Source: an uncultured Eubacteriales bacterium (GTDB lineage: Bacteria > Bacillota > Clostridia > Oscillospirales > Oscillospiraceae). From it: a DNA stretch of 51,584 bases. Shown here piece by piece: positions 31,157 to 38,587 of this stretch. The notes under the pieces were generated by a model. That model had not been told where the DNA came from. It did not search any database and saw only the letters and a list, made by a program, of their open reading frames with translations. A program made the position numbers and the translations under genes. The first letter of the stretch is position 1; every line of letters begins with the position of its first letter. The DNA is taken from assembly GCA_905205195.1 (NCBI GenBank), contig CAJLCS010000003.1, forward strand, positions 1 through 51,584, written 5' to 3'.

Positions 31157-32076
31157 CGGACCGGACGCCGGTGGGGCGGTTTGCCCCCACGCCCTCCGGC
31201 CGGATGCATCTGGGCAACGTGTTTTCCGCCATGCTGGCCTGGCTGTCGGTGAAATCCCGGGGCGGGGAGCTGGTGCTGCGGATGGAGGATCTGGACACCC
31301 AGCGGACCTCCGGGGAAAACGCCCGGCTGCTGCGGGAGGACCTGCGGTGGCTGGGGCTGACCTGGGACCGGGAAACCCCGGCCCAGAGCACCCGGGGACC
31401 GGTGTACGACCGGTACTTTGACCGGCTGCGGGACATGGGGCTGCTGTACCCCTGCTACTGCACCCGCAGCCTGCTTCACGGCGTCAACGCCCCCCATTTA
31501 AGCGACGGCACCTACGTCTACCCCGGCACCTGTCGGAATCTGACGGAGGCCCAAAAAGCCGCCTTTTCCCGGCCGCCTGCCTGGCGGGTCCGGGTGCCGG
31601 ACCGGGTGTGGACGGTGGAGGACCGGGTGCAGGGCACCTTCCGGATGAATCTGGCCACGGACTGCGGCGACATGGTGGTCCGCCGGGCCGACGGGGTGTA
31701 TGTGTACCAGCTGGCCGTCACCGTGGACGACGGCGAGGCCGGTGTGACGGAGGTGGTCCGGGGAGAGGACCTGCTCAGCTCCGCCCCCCGGCAGATGTAT
31801 TTGCAGGAGCTGTTCGGTTTCCCCCATCCGGACTACGCCCATGTGCCCATGCTGCTGGCCCCGGACGGCCGCCGCCTGAGCAAGCGGGACGGGGATCTGG
31901 ATCTGGGCGCCCTGCGGCAGAACTGCACGCCGGAGGCGCTTCTGGGGTATCTGGCGGCGGCGGCGGGCATTCTGGACCGGCCGGAGCCCGCCTCGGCGGC
32001 GGAGCTGGCCCGGGTGTTTGACTGGGGGCAGATTTCCGGTCAGTCGGTGACGCTCCCGGCGCAGCTTTGTATCTGA
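31153..32076 (+). CDS. gluQ: Glutamyl-queuosine tRNA(Asp) synthetase
   Basis: The protein has 307 residues, a truncated class I GluRS without the anticodon-binding domain. GRFAPTPSGRMHLGN holds the HIGH-type motif and RRLSKRDGD the KMSKS-type motif. C-x-C (CYC) followed by Y-x3-C (YPGTC) is the zinc site of GluQRS. It glutamylates the queuosine at position 34 of tRNA-Asp. The matching tRNA-Asp(GTC) is at 19758-19834. The start is GTG at 31153, overlapping the upstream stop. Conventional GluRS is ruled out by length. Confidence 0.9.
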   Translation: MTDRTPVGRFAPTPSGRMHLGNVFSAMLAWLSVKSRGGELVLRMEDLDTQRTSGENARLLREDLRWLGLTWDRETPAQSTRGPVYDRYFDRLRDMGLLYPCYCTRSLLHGVNAPHLSDGTYVYPGTCRNLTEAQKAAFSRPPAWRVRVPDRVWTVEDRVQGTFRMNLATDCGDMVVRRADGVYVYQLAVTVDDGEAGVTEVVRGEDLLSSAPRQMYLQELFGFPHPDYAHVPMLLAPDGRRLSKRDGDLDLGALRQNCTPEALLGYLAAAAGILDRPEPASAAELARVFDWGQISGQSVTLPAQLCI

Positions 32077-32085
32077 AACGGTACC

Positions 32086-32127
32086 GGCAGGCGCGGATTT
32101 GGCAAAAATCGACGCCTGCCTGTTAAA
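32086..32127 (+). terminator. Terminator of gluQRS
   Basis: GGCAGGCG (32086-32093) pairs with CGCCTGCC (32113-32120), with an inner GATTT/AAATC stem. TGTTAAATTTT follows. A weaker hairpin (TTCTC-CGT/ACG-GAGAA, about 32151-32172) lies further on. Confidence 0.65.
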
Positions 32128-32228
32128 TTTTCCGCAAAAAATCCCATTTCTCTCGTCAAAACGGGAGAAAAAAGCAATTCTTAAGGAATGTTTCCTTTTC
32201 AGACCTTGCTTTACACGATTCTTTGCGG

Positions 32229-32234
32229 TATAAT
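32229..32234 (+). promoter_or_regulatory. -10 element of the nucleotidyltransferase gene
   Basis: A perfect TATAAT, with TTGCTT at 17 bp upstream (32206-32211) as the -35. AAGGAGG precedes the start codon. Confidence 0.55.
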
Positions 32235-32265
32235 GAAATCATTCCAATAACAAGGAGGTTGCGGC

Positions 32266-33201
32266 ATGGCAGAAAAGCCGGTTCTGGTGGTCATGGCTGC
32301 GGGTATGGGCAGCCGTTACGGCGGCCTGAAGCAGATTGATCCCGTGGGCAGCCACGGCGAAGCCATTTTGGACTACTCGCTCTACGATGCCCACGAGGCG
32401 GGATTCGACACCGCCGTCATTATCATTAAAAAAGCAATCGAAAAGGAATTTATGGAGCACGTTGCGCCCCGTCTGCGCCGCTGCCCCATGGAGATCCGCT
32501 ACGCATATCAGGAGCTGGATGAAATTCCGGCAGGCTTCTCCGTGCCGGCAGGCCGGGTGAAGCCCTGGGGCACCACCCACGCGGTGCTGTGCGCCGCCGG
32601 AGCCATCGGCAGCGCCCCCTTCGCGGTGATCAACTCCGACGATTATTACGGAAAATCCGCCTACCGGGTGCTGTACGACACGCTGTCGAAGGCCCGGGAC
32701 GGGGCACTCTATGACGACTGCATGGTGGGCTACCTGCTGCGCAACACGGTGACGGACAACGGCAGCGTTTCCCGGGGCATCTGCACCGCCGGAAGCGACG
32801 GGCTGCTGCGCTCCGTGGTGGAACGGACCCGGATCGAGCGGTACGACGGCGGCATTCATTTCACCGAGGACGGGGAAACCTGGACGGACCTGCCCGGCGA
32901 CACGCTGGTTTCCATGAATATGTGGGGCTTTACCCCCAGTATGCTCCGGGAGCTGAAGGACCGGTTCGCCGTATTCATGCGCGACGAGGTCCCGGCCAAC
33001 CCGCTGAAGGCCGAGTGCTACCTGCCCATGATTGTCGGCCAGCTGCTGGCGGAAAACAAGGCGGCAGTGAAGGTTCTCCGCTCCGAGGACAAGTGGTACG
33101 GCGTGACCTACGCCGCCGACAAGGTCCAGGTGGTGGAGGCCATCCGGGCCATGACGGCGGAAGGGAAGTACCCCGACGGCCTGTGGCCGGAAAACGGCTG
33201 A
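32266..33201 (+). CDS. Nucleotidyltransferase family protein (sugar-nucleotide type)
   Basis: The protein has 311 residues. The N-terminal MAAGMGSRYGGLKQ is the nucleotide-binding glycine loop of the NTP_transferase family, and VINSDDYYG supplies the metal-binding Asp residues. GTTHAVLCA resembles the substrate-binding segment of glucose-1-phosphate uridylyltransferases, though the rest of the protein differs. It probably activates a sugar phosphate, but the base and sugar are not determinable. It has its own promoter and an excellent terminator, and no glycan genes beside it. Confidence 0.82.
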   Translation: MAEKPVLVVMAAGMGSRYGGLKQIDPVGSHGEAILDYSLYDAHEAGFDTAVIIIKKAIEKEFMEHVAPRLRRCPMEIRYAYQELDEIPAGFSVPAGRVKPWGTTHAVLCAAGAIGSAPFAVINSDDYYGKSAYRVLYDTLSKARDGALYDDCMVGYLLRNTVTDNGSVSRGICTAGSDGLLRSVVERTRIERYDGGIHFTEDGETWTDLPGDTLVSMNMWGFTPSMLRELKDRFAVFMRDEVPANPLKAECYLPMIVGQLLAENKAAVKVLRSEDKWYGVTYAADKVQVVEAIRAMTAEGKYPDGLWPENG

Positions 33202-33223
33202 CCGGAAGGGATTTTAACAGGCA

Positions 33224-33259
33224 AAAACGCGCAAAGCCGACCGTGGCTTTGCGCGTTTT
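33224..33259 (+). terminator. Terminator of the nucleotidyltransferase gene
   Basis: A perfect 15-bp stem (33224-33238 with 33245-33259), A-rich on the left and TTTT on the right, probably works in both directions. Confidence 0.9.
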
Positions 33260-33383
33260 GTGTCAGAAAGTCCTTGACTTTGCACATTATTTGTACTGCG
33301 ATAGTCGTGCCGGGAGGGACCATGGGCGCCGGCATGAACGTTCGGCATACCGGAAGTTGGCTCTTAATATTATCAAAATCAAC

Positions 33384-33911
33384 TCAGTTTTCTTTCATTT
33401 TTTCCCATTCTTCTCTTGTAATAGCATAGGCATAAGAAATCGTATTTTTAGGATCTTGATATTCCTTTACTTTTTTCATTCCATTTGCAATGGCAGTAGA
33501 ATAAGAGCCTATGTTAGTGTATTTCATATACGAATAAATTATATCGTATTGCGTATTAAGAAATACCCAATCTCGTACTGCTCCAGCAGCTTCTTTAGCA
33601 AAGCCTTTTCTCCAATATTTTTTATGAATATGATAACCTATTTCCGGAAGCATTTCTCCGTCAATATCCTGTATAGTAATACCACAATCTCCAATAAATT
33701 CTCCCGTTTCTTTCAACACAACTGCCCAAAGCCCAAAACCATACTTTTTATAATTATCCAAATTCCACTGGATCCAACTTCTTGTTTTATCTTCATCAAA
33801 AGGTGCCGGATAATGTTGCATAGTTTCTATATCAGAGACTATCTCAAAAAGTGCATCAAAGTCCTCTATAACATATTCTCTTAAAATGAGTCTATCCGTT
33901 TCAAGTACCAT
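33384..33911 (-). CDS. GNAT acetyltransferase (RimJ/RimL type), AT-rich
   Basis: The protein has 175 residues. It begins TDRLILREYVIEDFDALFEI, the standard start of the RimJ/RimL-like group. The acetyl-CoA region has YWRKGFAKEAAGAVRDW, equivalent to the Q/RxxGxG/A motif. Codon use is AT-rich (many Lys AAA, Ile ATA and Tyr TAT codons), in contrast to every neighbour. The low-GC stretch runs from about 33360 to 33975, right next to tRNA-Leu. The ribosome site is CGGAGG. Recent transfer is the simplest explanation. The substrate, perhaps a drug or a protein N terminus, is unknown. Confidence 0.88.
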   Translation of the reverse strand: MVLETDRLILREYVIEDFDALFEIVSDIETMQHYPAPFDEDKTRSWIQWNLDNYKKYGFGLWAVVLKETGEFIGDCGITIQDIDGEMLPEIGYHIHKKYWRKGFAKEAAGAVRDWVFLNTQYDIIYSYMKYTNIGSYSTAIANGMKKVKEYQDPKNTISYAYAITREEWEKMKEN

Positions 33912-33979
33912 CTTAATTCCTCCGTAAATCCCGATTTGTCTAATTGATTGTATCAGATTATCGAGCTTATTTCAATAAA

Positions 33980-34014
33980 AAGCCCGATAGCATCGTATCA
34001 AAGCTATCGGACTT
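33980..34014 (-). terminator. Terminator of tRNA-Leu
   Basis: On the minus strand AAGTCCGATAGC pairs with GCTATCGGGCTT (one G-U) and is followed by TTTATT. Confidence 0.85.
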
Positions 34015-34017
34015 ATT

Positions 34018-34101
34018 TGGTGCGGGCAACAGGACTCGAACCTGCACGCCGTTGGCAGTGGAACCTAAATCCACCGAGTCTACCAATTCCACCATGCCCG
34101 C
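34018..34101 (-). tRNA. tRNA-Leu (TAG)
   Basis: An 84-nt class II tRNA. Acceptor GCGGGCA pairs TGCCCGC. Anticodon stem GTGGA/TCCAC encloses TTTAGGT, giving anticodon TAG. A long variable arm and GGTTCGAGTCC T-arm follow, with encoded CCA. Confidence 0.96.
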
Positions 34102-34108
34102 AGGAACC

Positions 34109-34168
34109 GGCAGCGGCTGCACGCCGCTGCCGTTGTTTATTCTATCACGGCCCGGGCCGCTTTGTCAA
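34109..34168 (-). promoter_or_regulatory. tRNA-Leu promoter and leader hairpin
   Basis: TTGACA (34163-34168) stands 18 bp from TAGAAT (34139-34144). Between promoter and tRNA a perfect 9-bp stem GGCAGCGGC/GCCGCTGCC (34109-34131) forms in the 5' leader. Confidence 0.65.
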
Positions 34169-34171
34169 CGG

Positions 34172-35188
34172 TTACCACGGCGCGTGGTTGCCCACCCGCA
34201 GGAGCATGGCCCGGCGGTCCTCTCCGGCGCCGAACCGGGTGATGAACAGGGCGTCGTCCCGGATGGAGAACACGTCGAAGGCCGTTTCGCTGGGGGTGCC
34301 GAACACCCGCTCCGGGCAGCTGGGGGTCCAGGGGGCGGCGAAGGAGGACTGGCTGGTGACGGACACCAGGCCGCCGTCATAGACCAGATTGTCGTAATGC
34401 ACATGGCCCGCAATGCACAGCTTCACGTTATGGCACCGCTTGATGGCGTCGTAAACCTCCGACCCGCCCCGCAGGTCCTCAAAGGTGGCAAGATCGGTGG
34501 GGGGATTGGCCGTGCCGAACACCCCGGCGTTGCGGAGGGGCTGATGGCTGAACACCACGATGCTCCGGTCGGTTTTCAGCGCCTCATTTTTCAGCCACGC
34601 CACCTGCTTCGGAGAGATTTCCGACACCCAGCCCAGGGTATAGCCGCCGTTTTCCAGGAAATAGGGCTTGTCGCTGGTGTTCAGGAAGATCATCCGCCAG
34701 CCGCCTGCGGCGGTGTCGATATCCTGATAGTAATAGTTTTCCGCCGTGGGGTTAAACTTCATGCACAGCGCGTGCATTTCCTCCGGCAGAATCGCGGCCT
34801 TCACCGTGTCCCAGCCGTGGTCCAGCGCGTTGCCCAGGCCGTCGTCGTGGTTGCCCACGCAGCAGTGGACCGGCACGGGCAGCCGGTACAGGGCATCCAT
34901 CACCTCGTGGAGGGAGGCGCGGAATTTTGCCGGGTCGGGGTTGTAGTCGCAGCCGATGTCTCCGCCGCTGACCACGAAGGAAATCTCCGGGCACCGGGCC
35001 AGCAGGTCGTGCATGGAGTCGATGGCGTCCGCCGCCAGCTCGAAGGGCCGCCCCTCCGGCTCCGCCGTCAGGGCGTTGAGCCGGTTGTGCTGGTCGGTGA
35101 TGAACAGGAAATTCAGCGGCGCGCCGATGGCCTTAATCCGGGCGATTTTTTCGCCGTAGGAATCGGTGAGATAACGCAGGTCTTTCAT
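34172..35188 (-). CDS. Calcineurin-like metallophosphoesterase
   Basis: The protein has 338 residues. The metal motifs appear in order: ITDQH (D-x-H), GGDIG, VGNHDD (GNHD), a His in FSHQPL and GHVHYD (GHxH). There is no signal peptide, so it is intracellular or released otherwise. Substrates in this family range from cyclic nucleotides to phospholipid head groups and cell-wall intermediates, and no neighbour narrows this. The ATG at 35188 follows GGGGG. Longer in-frame ORFs begin inside the promoter. Confidence 0.9.
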   Translation of the reverse strand: MKDLRYLTDSYGEKIARIKAIGAPLNFLFITDQHNRLNALTAEPEGRPFELAADAIDSMHDLLARCPEISFVVSGGDIGCDYNPDPAKFRASLHEVMDALYRLPVPVHCCVGNHDDGLGNALDHGWDTVKAAILPEEMHALCMKFNPTAENYYYQDIDTAAGGWRMIFLNTSDKPYFLENGGYTLGWVSEISPKQVAWLKNEALKTDRSIVVFSHQPLRNAGVFGTANPPTDLATFEDLRGGSEVYDAIKRCHNVKLCIAGHVHYDNLVYDGGLVSVTSQSSFAAPWTPSCPERVFGTPSETAFDVFSIRDDALFITRFGAGEDRRAMLLRVGNHAPW

Positions 35189-35221
35189 GGTGAAATTCCC
35201 CCTGTCAAAAAATGTGCCCCT

Positions 35222-35250
35222 AGAATACCATCTTTTTCCGCAAATTGCAA
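35222..35250 (-). promoter_or_regulatory. Promoter of the metallophosphoesterase
   Basis: TTGCAA (35245-35250), 17 bp, TATTCT (35222-35227), minus strand, back to back with the YitT promoter. Confidence 0.6.
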
Positions 35251-35277
35251 TTCCTTTTTTCAAACGATTGTCGGGGG

Positions 35278-35306
35278 TTGACCCGGCGCGGCGGCTGTGC
35301 TAAAAT
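35278..35306 (+). promoter_or_regulatory. Promoter of the YitT-family gene
   Basis: TTGACC (35278-35283), 17 bp, TAAAAT (35301-35306). Confidence 0.65.
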
Positions 35307-35356
35307 GGTGGCACTGCGGAGAAACTCCATATTTTTTATCGATAACGGGTGAGAAA

Positions 35357-36286
35357 ATGGGTAAGGAAAGACTGTTTCGCAAAGGGCTGACCTATCTGAT
35401 GATCGTGGGGGTGGCGCTGATCTGCGCGCTGAGCTACAAGCTGTTCGTATTCCCCAACAAGTTCGCGCCGTCGGGGCTCAACGGCATCTGCACCATGATC
35501 CAGTACGTCTCCGGCATCAGCGTGGGCTATCTGAGCCTGATTATCAACGTGCCGCTGGCGCTGTGGGCGCTGTGGAAGGTGGGCCGGTCGGTGGCCTTCC
35601 GGGGGCTGCTGTATGTGGTGTCCTTCTCGCTGTTTCTGCTGCTGCTGGACCGGCTGGACTTAAGCCGCTTCGCCTACGAAACCGAAAACGGCACCAGCAC
35701 CATTCTGGGGCCGCTGGTGGCGGGCGTCATCAACGGCGGCTGCTTCTCGCTGCTGGTGCGCTACTCCTCCTGCAGCGGCGGCATGGATTTCGTGGCGGCG
35801 GTGATTCACAAGTACCATCCGGAGCAGAATTTCTTCGTCATCACCTTCCTGATCAACGCAGCGGTGGCCATCAGCAGCTATTTCGTCTACGGCTTCCAGA
35901 TGGAGCCGGTGATTCTGTGCATCCTCTATTCCTTCATGTCCAGCACCGTGTCCGACCGGATGCAGAAAAGCGGCCGCAGCGCCATCCGCTTTGAAATCAT
36001 CACCGACTACCCCGAGGAAATCTCCGACGCCATCATCAACCGGCTCCACCACAGCGCCACGCTGGTGCCCGCCACGGGCATGTATCTGGGCCACAAGACC
36101 CACATTCTCGTGTGCATCGTCAACAAGGGCCAGATGAGCGCGTTGGCGAGGATCGTGCAGGAATTCCCCCACACCTTCGCCGTCATGTCCCAGGTCAACG
36201 AGGTCATGGGCAACTTCAAGCGGCTGGACCCCAACGGCCGGGCCACCAAGGAATTCCTTGACAAGGGCGATAACCATGCTGTATAA
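35357..36286 (+). CDS. YitT family membrane protein (DUF2179 at C terminus)
   Basis: The protein has 309 residues. Five or so membrane helices cover about 1-200, including FVFPNKFAPSGLNGICTMIQ and YSSCSGGMDFVAAVIHKYHP, which are conserved in YitT proteins. The C-terminal soluble DUF2179 domain (about 220-300) has MYLGHKTHILVCIVNKGQMS. Function is not established for the family. The ATG at 35357 is chosen over an upstream start that would lie at the transcription start. The ribosome site (GGGTGA) is weak. Its final codons overlap the guaB promoter. Confidence 0.9.
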   Translation: MGKERLFRKGLTYLMIVGVALICALSYKLFVFPNKFAPSGLNGICTMIQYVSGISVGYLSLIINVPLALWALWKVGRSVAFRGLLYVVSFSLFLLLLDRLDLSRFAYETENGTSTILGPLVAGVINGGCFSLLVRYSSCSGGMDFVAAVIHKYHPEQNFFVITFLINAAVAISSYFVYGFQMEPVILCILYSFMSSTVSDRMQKSGRSAIRFEIITDYPEEISDAIINRLHHSATLVPATGMYLGHKTHILVCIVNKGQMSALARIVQEFPHTFAVMSQVNEVMGNFKRLDPNGRATKEFLDKGDNHAV

Positions 36287-36287
36287 T
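36258..36287 (+). promoter_or_regulatory. guaB promoter
   Basis: TTGACA (36258-36263) lies inside the end of the YitT gene. An 18-bp spacer leads to TATAAT (36282-36287), which contains the YitT stop codon. Confidence 0.7.
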
Positions 36288-36326
36288 ATAATGTTATAAA
36301 AAGATCTATTTCAGGAGGTTCAACCG

Positions 36327-37832
36327 ATGGCTTACTATTATCCGGAACCCAGTCACACCTTCAGCGAATACCTGCTGATCCCCGGCTACACGTCCGAAGA
36401 CTGCATTCCCGCCAACGTCTCCCTTCGCACGCCGCTGACCCGGTTCCGCAAGGGCAAGGAGGAGCCCGCAATCACGCTGAATATTCCTCTGACGTCTGCC
36501 ATTATGCAGTCCGTCTCCAACGACACGCTGGCCATCGCGCTGGCCAAAGAGGGCGGCCTGAGTTTCATCTACGGCTCCCAGAGCATCGAATCCCAGGCGG
36601 CCATGGTCTCCCGGGTGAAGAATCACAAGGCAGGCTTCGTGGTGTCCGCCTCCAACCTGACGCCGGAGCACACCCTCTCCGACGTGCTGGCTCTGAAGGC
36701 CCGCAACGGCTTCTCCACCGTGGCCATCACCGACGACGGCACCGCCACCGGCAAGCTGCTGGGCCTGGTCACCAGCCGGGACTACCGGGTTTCCCGGATG
36801 GACCCCAATGAAAAGGTGGCCTGCTTCATGACCCCCCGGGCTTCCCTCATCGTCGGCTCCGCCGAAACCTCCCTGAAGGAAGCCAACGACATCATCTGGG
36901 ACCACAAGCTCAACGCCCTGCCCATCGTGGACGAAAACGATCATCTGATGTATTTCGTCTTCCGGAAGGACTACGCCTCCCACAAGGAAAACCCGCTGGA
37001 GCTGCTGGACGACAAGAAACGCTATCTGGTGGGCGCGGGCATCAACACCCGGGACTACGCCACCCGGATTCCCGCTCTGCTGGAGGCCGGCGCCGACGTA
37101 CTGTGCATCGACTCCTCCGAGGGCTACACCTGCTGGCAGAAGAATACCATCGGCTGGGTCCGCAAGACCTACGGCGACCGGGTGAAGATCGGCGCCGGCA
37201 ACGTGGTGGACCGGGACGGCTTCCTGTTCCTGGCCAAGGCCGGGGCGGATTTCGTCAAGGTCGGCATCGGCGGCGGCTCCATCTGCATCACCCGGGAAAC
37301 CAAGGGCATCGGCCGGGGCCAGGCCACCGCGCTGATCGAGGTGGCGGCCGCCCGGGACGAGTACTTCCGGGAAACCGGCATCTATGTGCCCATCTGCTCC
37401 GACGGCGGCATCGTCCACGACTACCACATGACGCTGGCGCTGGCCATGGGCGCAGATTTCCTGATGCTGGGCCGGTATTTCGCCCGGTTCGACGAGTCCC
37501 CCACGCCGAAGGTCATGGTAAACGGCGCCTATATGAAGGAATACTGGGGCGAAGGCTCCAACCGTGCCCGGAACTGGCAGCGCTACGATCTGGGCGGCGC
37601 CGCCAAGCTGAGCTTTGAGGAAGGCGTGGACTCCTACGTCACCTACGCCGGTTCCCTCCACGACAACGTGGAGGCCAGCCTGTACAAGGTCAAGTCCACC
37701 ATGTGCAACTGCGGCATGACCACCATCCCCACCCTGCAGAAGGACGCGAAGATGACGCTGGTGTCCGCCACCTCCATCGTGGAGGGCGGCTACCACGACG
37801 TGACCCTCCGCTCCACCAATCCGGTGAAGTAA
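36327..37832 (+). CDS. guaB: IMP dehydrogenase
   Basis: The protein has 501 residues. A TIM barrel is interrupted by two CBS domains (about 95-210, VTSRDYRVSRM). The catalytic loop GGGSICITRE carries Cys320, which forms the thioimidate with IMP. The mobile flap holds Arg/Tyr in RARNWQRYD. It oxidises IMP to XMP with NAD+, the committed step to GMP. GGGSICITRE in place of the common GPGSICTTR marks a divergent clostridial subtype. The ribosome site is AGGAGG. It is monocistronic with a terminator. Confidence 0.93.
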   Translation: MAYYYPEPSHTFSEYLLIPGYTSEDCIPANVSLRTPLTRFRKGKEEPAITLNIPLTSAIMQSVSNDTLAIALAKEGGLSFIYGSQSIESQAAMVSRVKNHKAGFVVSASNLTPEHTLSDVLALKARNGFSTVAITDDGTATGKLLGLVTSRDYRVSRMDPNEKVACFMTPRASLIVGSAETSLKEANDIIWDHKLNALPIVDENDHLMYFVFRKDYASHKENPLELLDDKKRYLVGAGINTRDYATRIPALLEAGADVLCIDSSEGYTCWQKNTIGWVRKTYGDRVKIGAGNVVDRDGFLFLAKAGADFVKVGIGGGSICITRETKGIGRGQATALIEVAAARDEYFRETGIYVPICSDGGIVHDYHMTLALAMGADFLMLGRYFARFDESPTPKVMVNGAYMKEYWGEGSNRARNWQRYDLGGAAKLSFEEGVDSYVTYAGSLHDNVEASLYKVKSTMCNCGMTTIPTLQKDAKMTLVSATSIVEGGYHDVTLRSTNPVK

Positions 37833-37840
37833 AAAAACGA

Positions 37841-37888
37841 AGGCCCCATGCGGTACCCGAGAAGGCGCTGCACGGGGCCTGATTTTTT
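37841..37888 (+). terminator. guaB terminator
   Basis: AGGCCCC-A-TGC pairs with GC-A-CGGGGCCT (one mismatch) around a long loop, followed by GATTTTTT. Confidence 0.8.
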
Positions 37889-37901
37889 CGGCTGCTTTTT
37901 C

Positions 37902-37959
37902 TTGCTTTTTACCGGAAAGCTGTTATAATAGATCCATTAGCAGGCAAATCCCATGCCTG
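37902..37959 (+). promoter_or_regulatory. Promoter and CAGGCA/TGCCTG dyad of the DtxR-type gene
   Basis: TTGCTT (37902-37907), 16 bp, TATAAT (37924-37929). A 6-bp dyad CAGGCA-N7-TGCCTG (37941-37959) lies between the -10 and the ribosome site and could be an autoregulatory operator. Confidence 0.5.
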
Positions 37960-37976
37960 GCAAGGAGGCGTCCCCT

Positions 37977-38351
37977 ATGCGGCTGCAGGAATCCGGAGAA
38001 ATGTATCTGGAAACGATTTATATTTTGTCTCAGAAAACCGGCGCGGTCCGGTCGCTGGACGTGGCGGAATACATGAATTTCTCCAAGCCCAGCGTCAGCC
38101 GGGCGGTGGGCCTGCTCAAGGAGGGCGGCTATCTGCTGGTGGACAAGGACGGCTTCCTCACCCTGACGCCGTCGGGCCTCCATGTGGCCTCCATGATCTA
38201 CGAGCGGCACACGCTGCTGACGGACTTTCTGGTCCGGCTGGGGGTGGACCCCAAGGTGGCCGCCGAGGATGCCTGCAAAATGGAGCACGACATCAGCGAG
38301 GAATCCTTCGACGCCCTCAAGCGCCACGTTCAGAGCGTCATCGGCAACTGA
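37977..38351 (+). CDS. DtxR/MntR-family metal-dependent regulator
   Basis: The protein has 124 residues. The N-terminal winged helix (about 1-65) begins ESGEMYLETIYILSQKTG, the standard DtxR/MntR start, with recognition helix FSKPSVSRAVGLLKEGGYL. The metal/dimer domain contains ERHTLLTDFLVRLGV and CKMEHDISEESFDAL, with Glu, His and Cys ligands. At 124 residues it is MntR-like and lacks the SH3-like third domain of DtxR. It probably senses Mn or Fe. Candidate targets within the window are the metal ATPase operon (operator at 12925) and the CDF exporter, by inference only. Confidence 0.9.
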   Translation: MRLQESGEMYLETIYILSQKTGAVRSLDVAEYMNFSKPSVSRAVGLLKEGGYLLVDKDGFLTLTPSGLHVASMIYERHTLLTDFLVRLGVDPKVAAEDACKMEHDISEESFDALKRHVQSVIGN

Positions 38352-38363
38352 TCCACGCAAATC

Positions 38364-38389
38364 GGCCCGGGAACACAAGTTCCCGGGCC
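38364..38389 (+). terminator. Terminator hairpin after the DtxR-type gene
   Basis: GGCCCGGGAAC (38364-38374) pairs with GTTCCCGGGCC (38379-38389) around ACAA, with ATTTC after it. Confidence 0.75.
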
Positions 38390-38403
38390 ATTTCAGTGCG
38401 TCA

Positions 38404-38587
38404 AAAAAGCCTCGCAGAGTTCGTCGCCCGCAGGCGACGAAGCGATCAGATCATTTTTCCCGGCGGCATGTACGTCGGGAAAAATACATCTTGCGGAAAA
38501 CGGAACATTGTGACAGGTACTGCGACGAAGTGCGCGCAGCGGACTGCAATCCTTTTGTCGGAAAAGCCCGAAGGGATTTTCCGACAA
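38404..38587 (-). repeat. Structured intergenic element, copy 2
   Basis: Stem A is 38420-38428/38433-38441 with loop CGCA. Stem B is 38453-38462/38476-38485 with loop GCGGCATGTACGT. Stem C is 38555-38565/38577-38587 with loop GCCCGAAGGGA. AAAAAGCCTCGCAGAGTTC is identical to copy 1. Stem A differs by A-T to G-C and C-G to T-A pair changes, and stem B by G-C to C-G. On the minus strand stem C begins right at the stop codon of the gene at 38588-39346 and the element ends in GCTTTTTTGAC. Confidence 0.75.

Noticed and set aside
33322..33430. Short plus-strand ORF with a GGGAGG site before the GNAT gene
   Set aside because: After about 14 codons it runs into the AT-rich antisense of the GNAT gene. 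It could be a remnant of an interrupted gene but there is no supporting homology.
38393..38587. 64-residue minus-strand ORF inside the structured element
   Set aside because: It has no ribosome site, and it covers hairpins whose changes between copies preserve RNA pairing, not amino acids.
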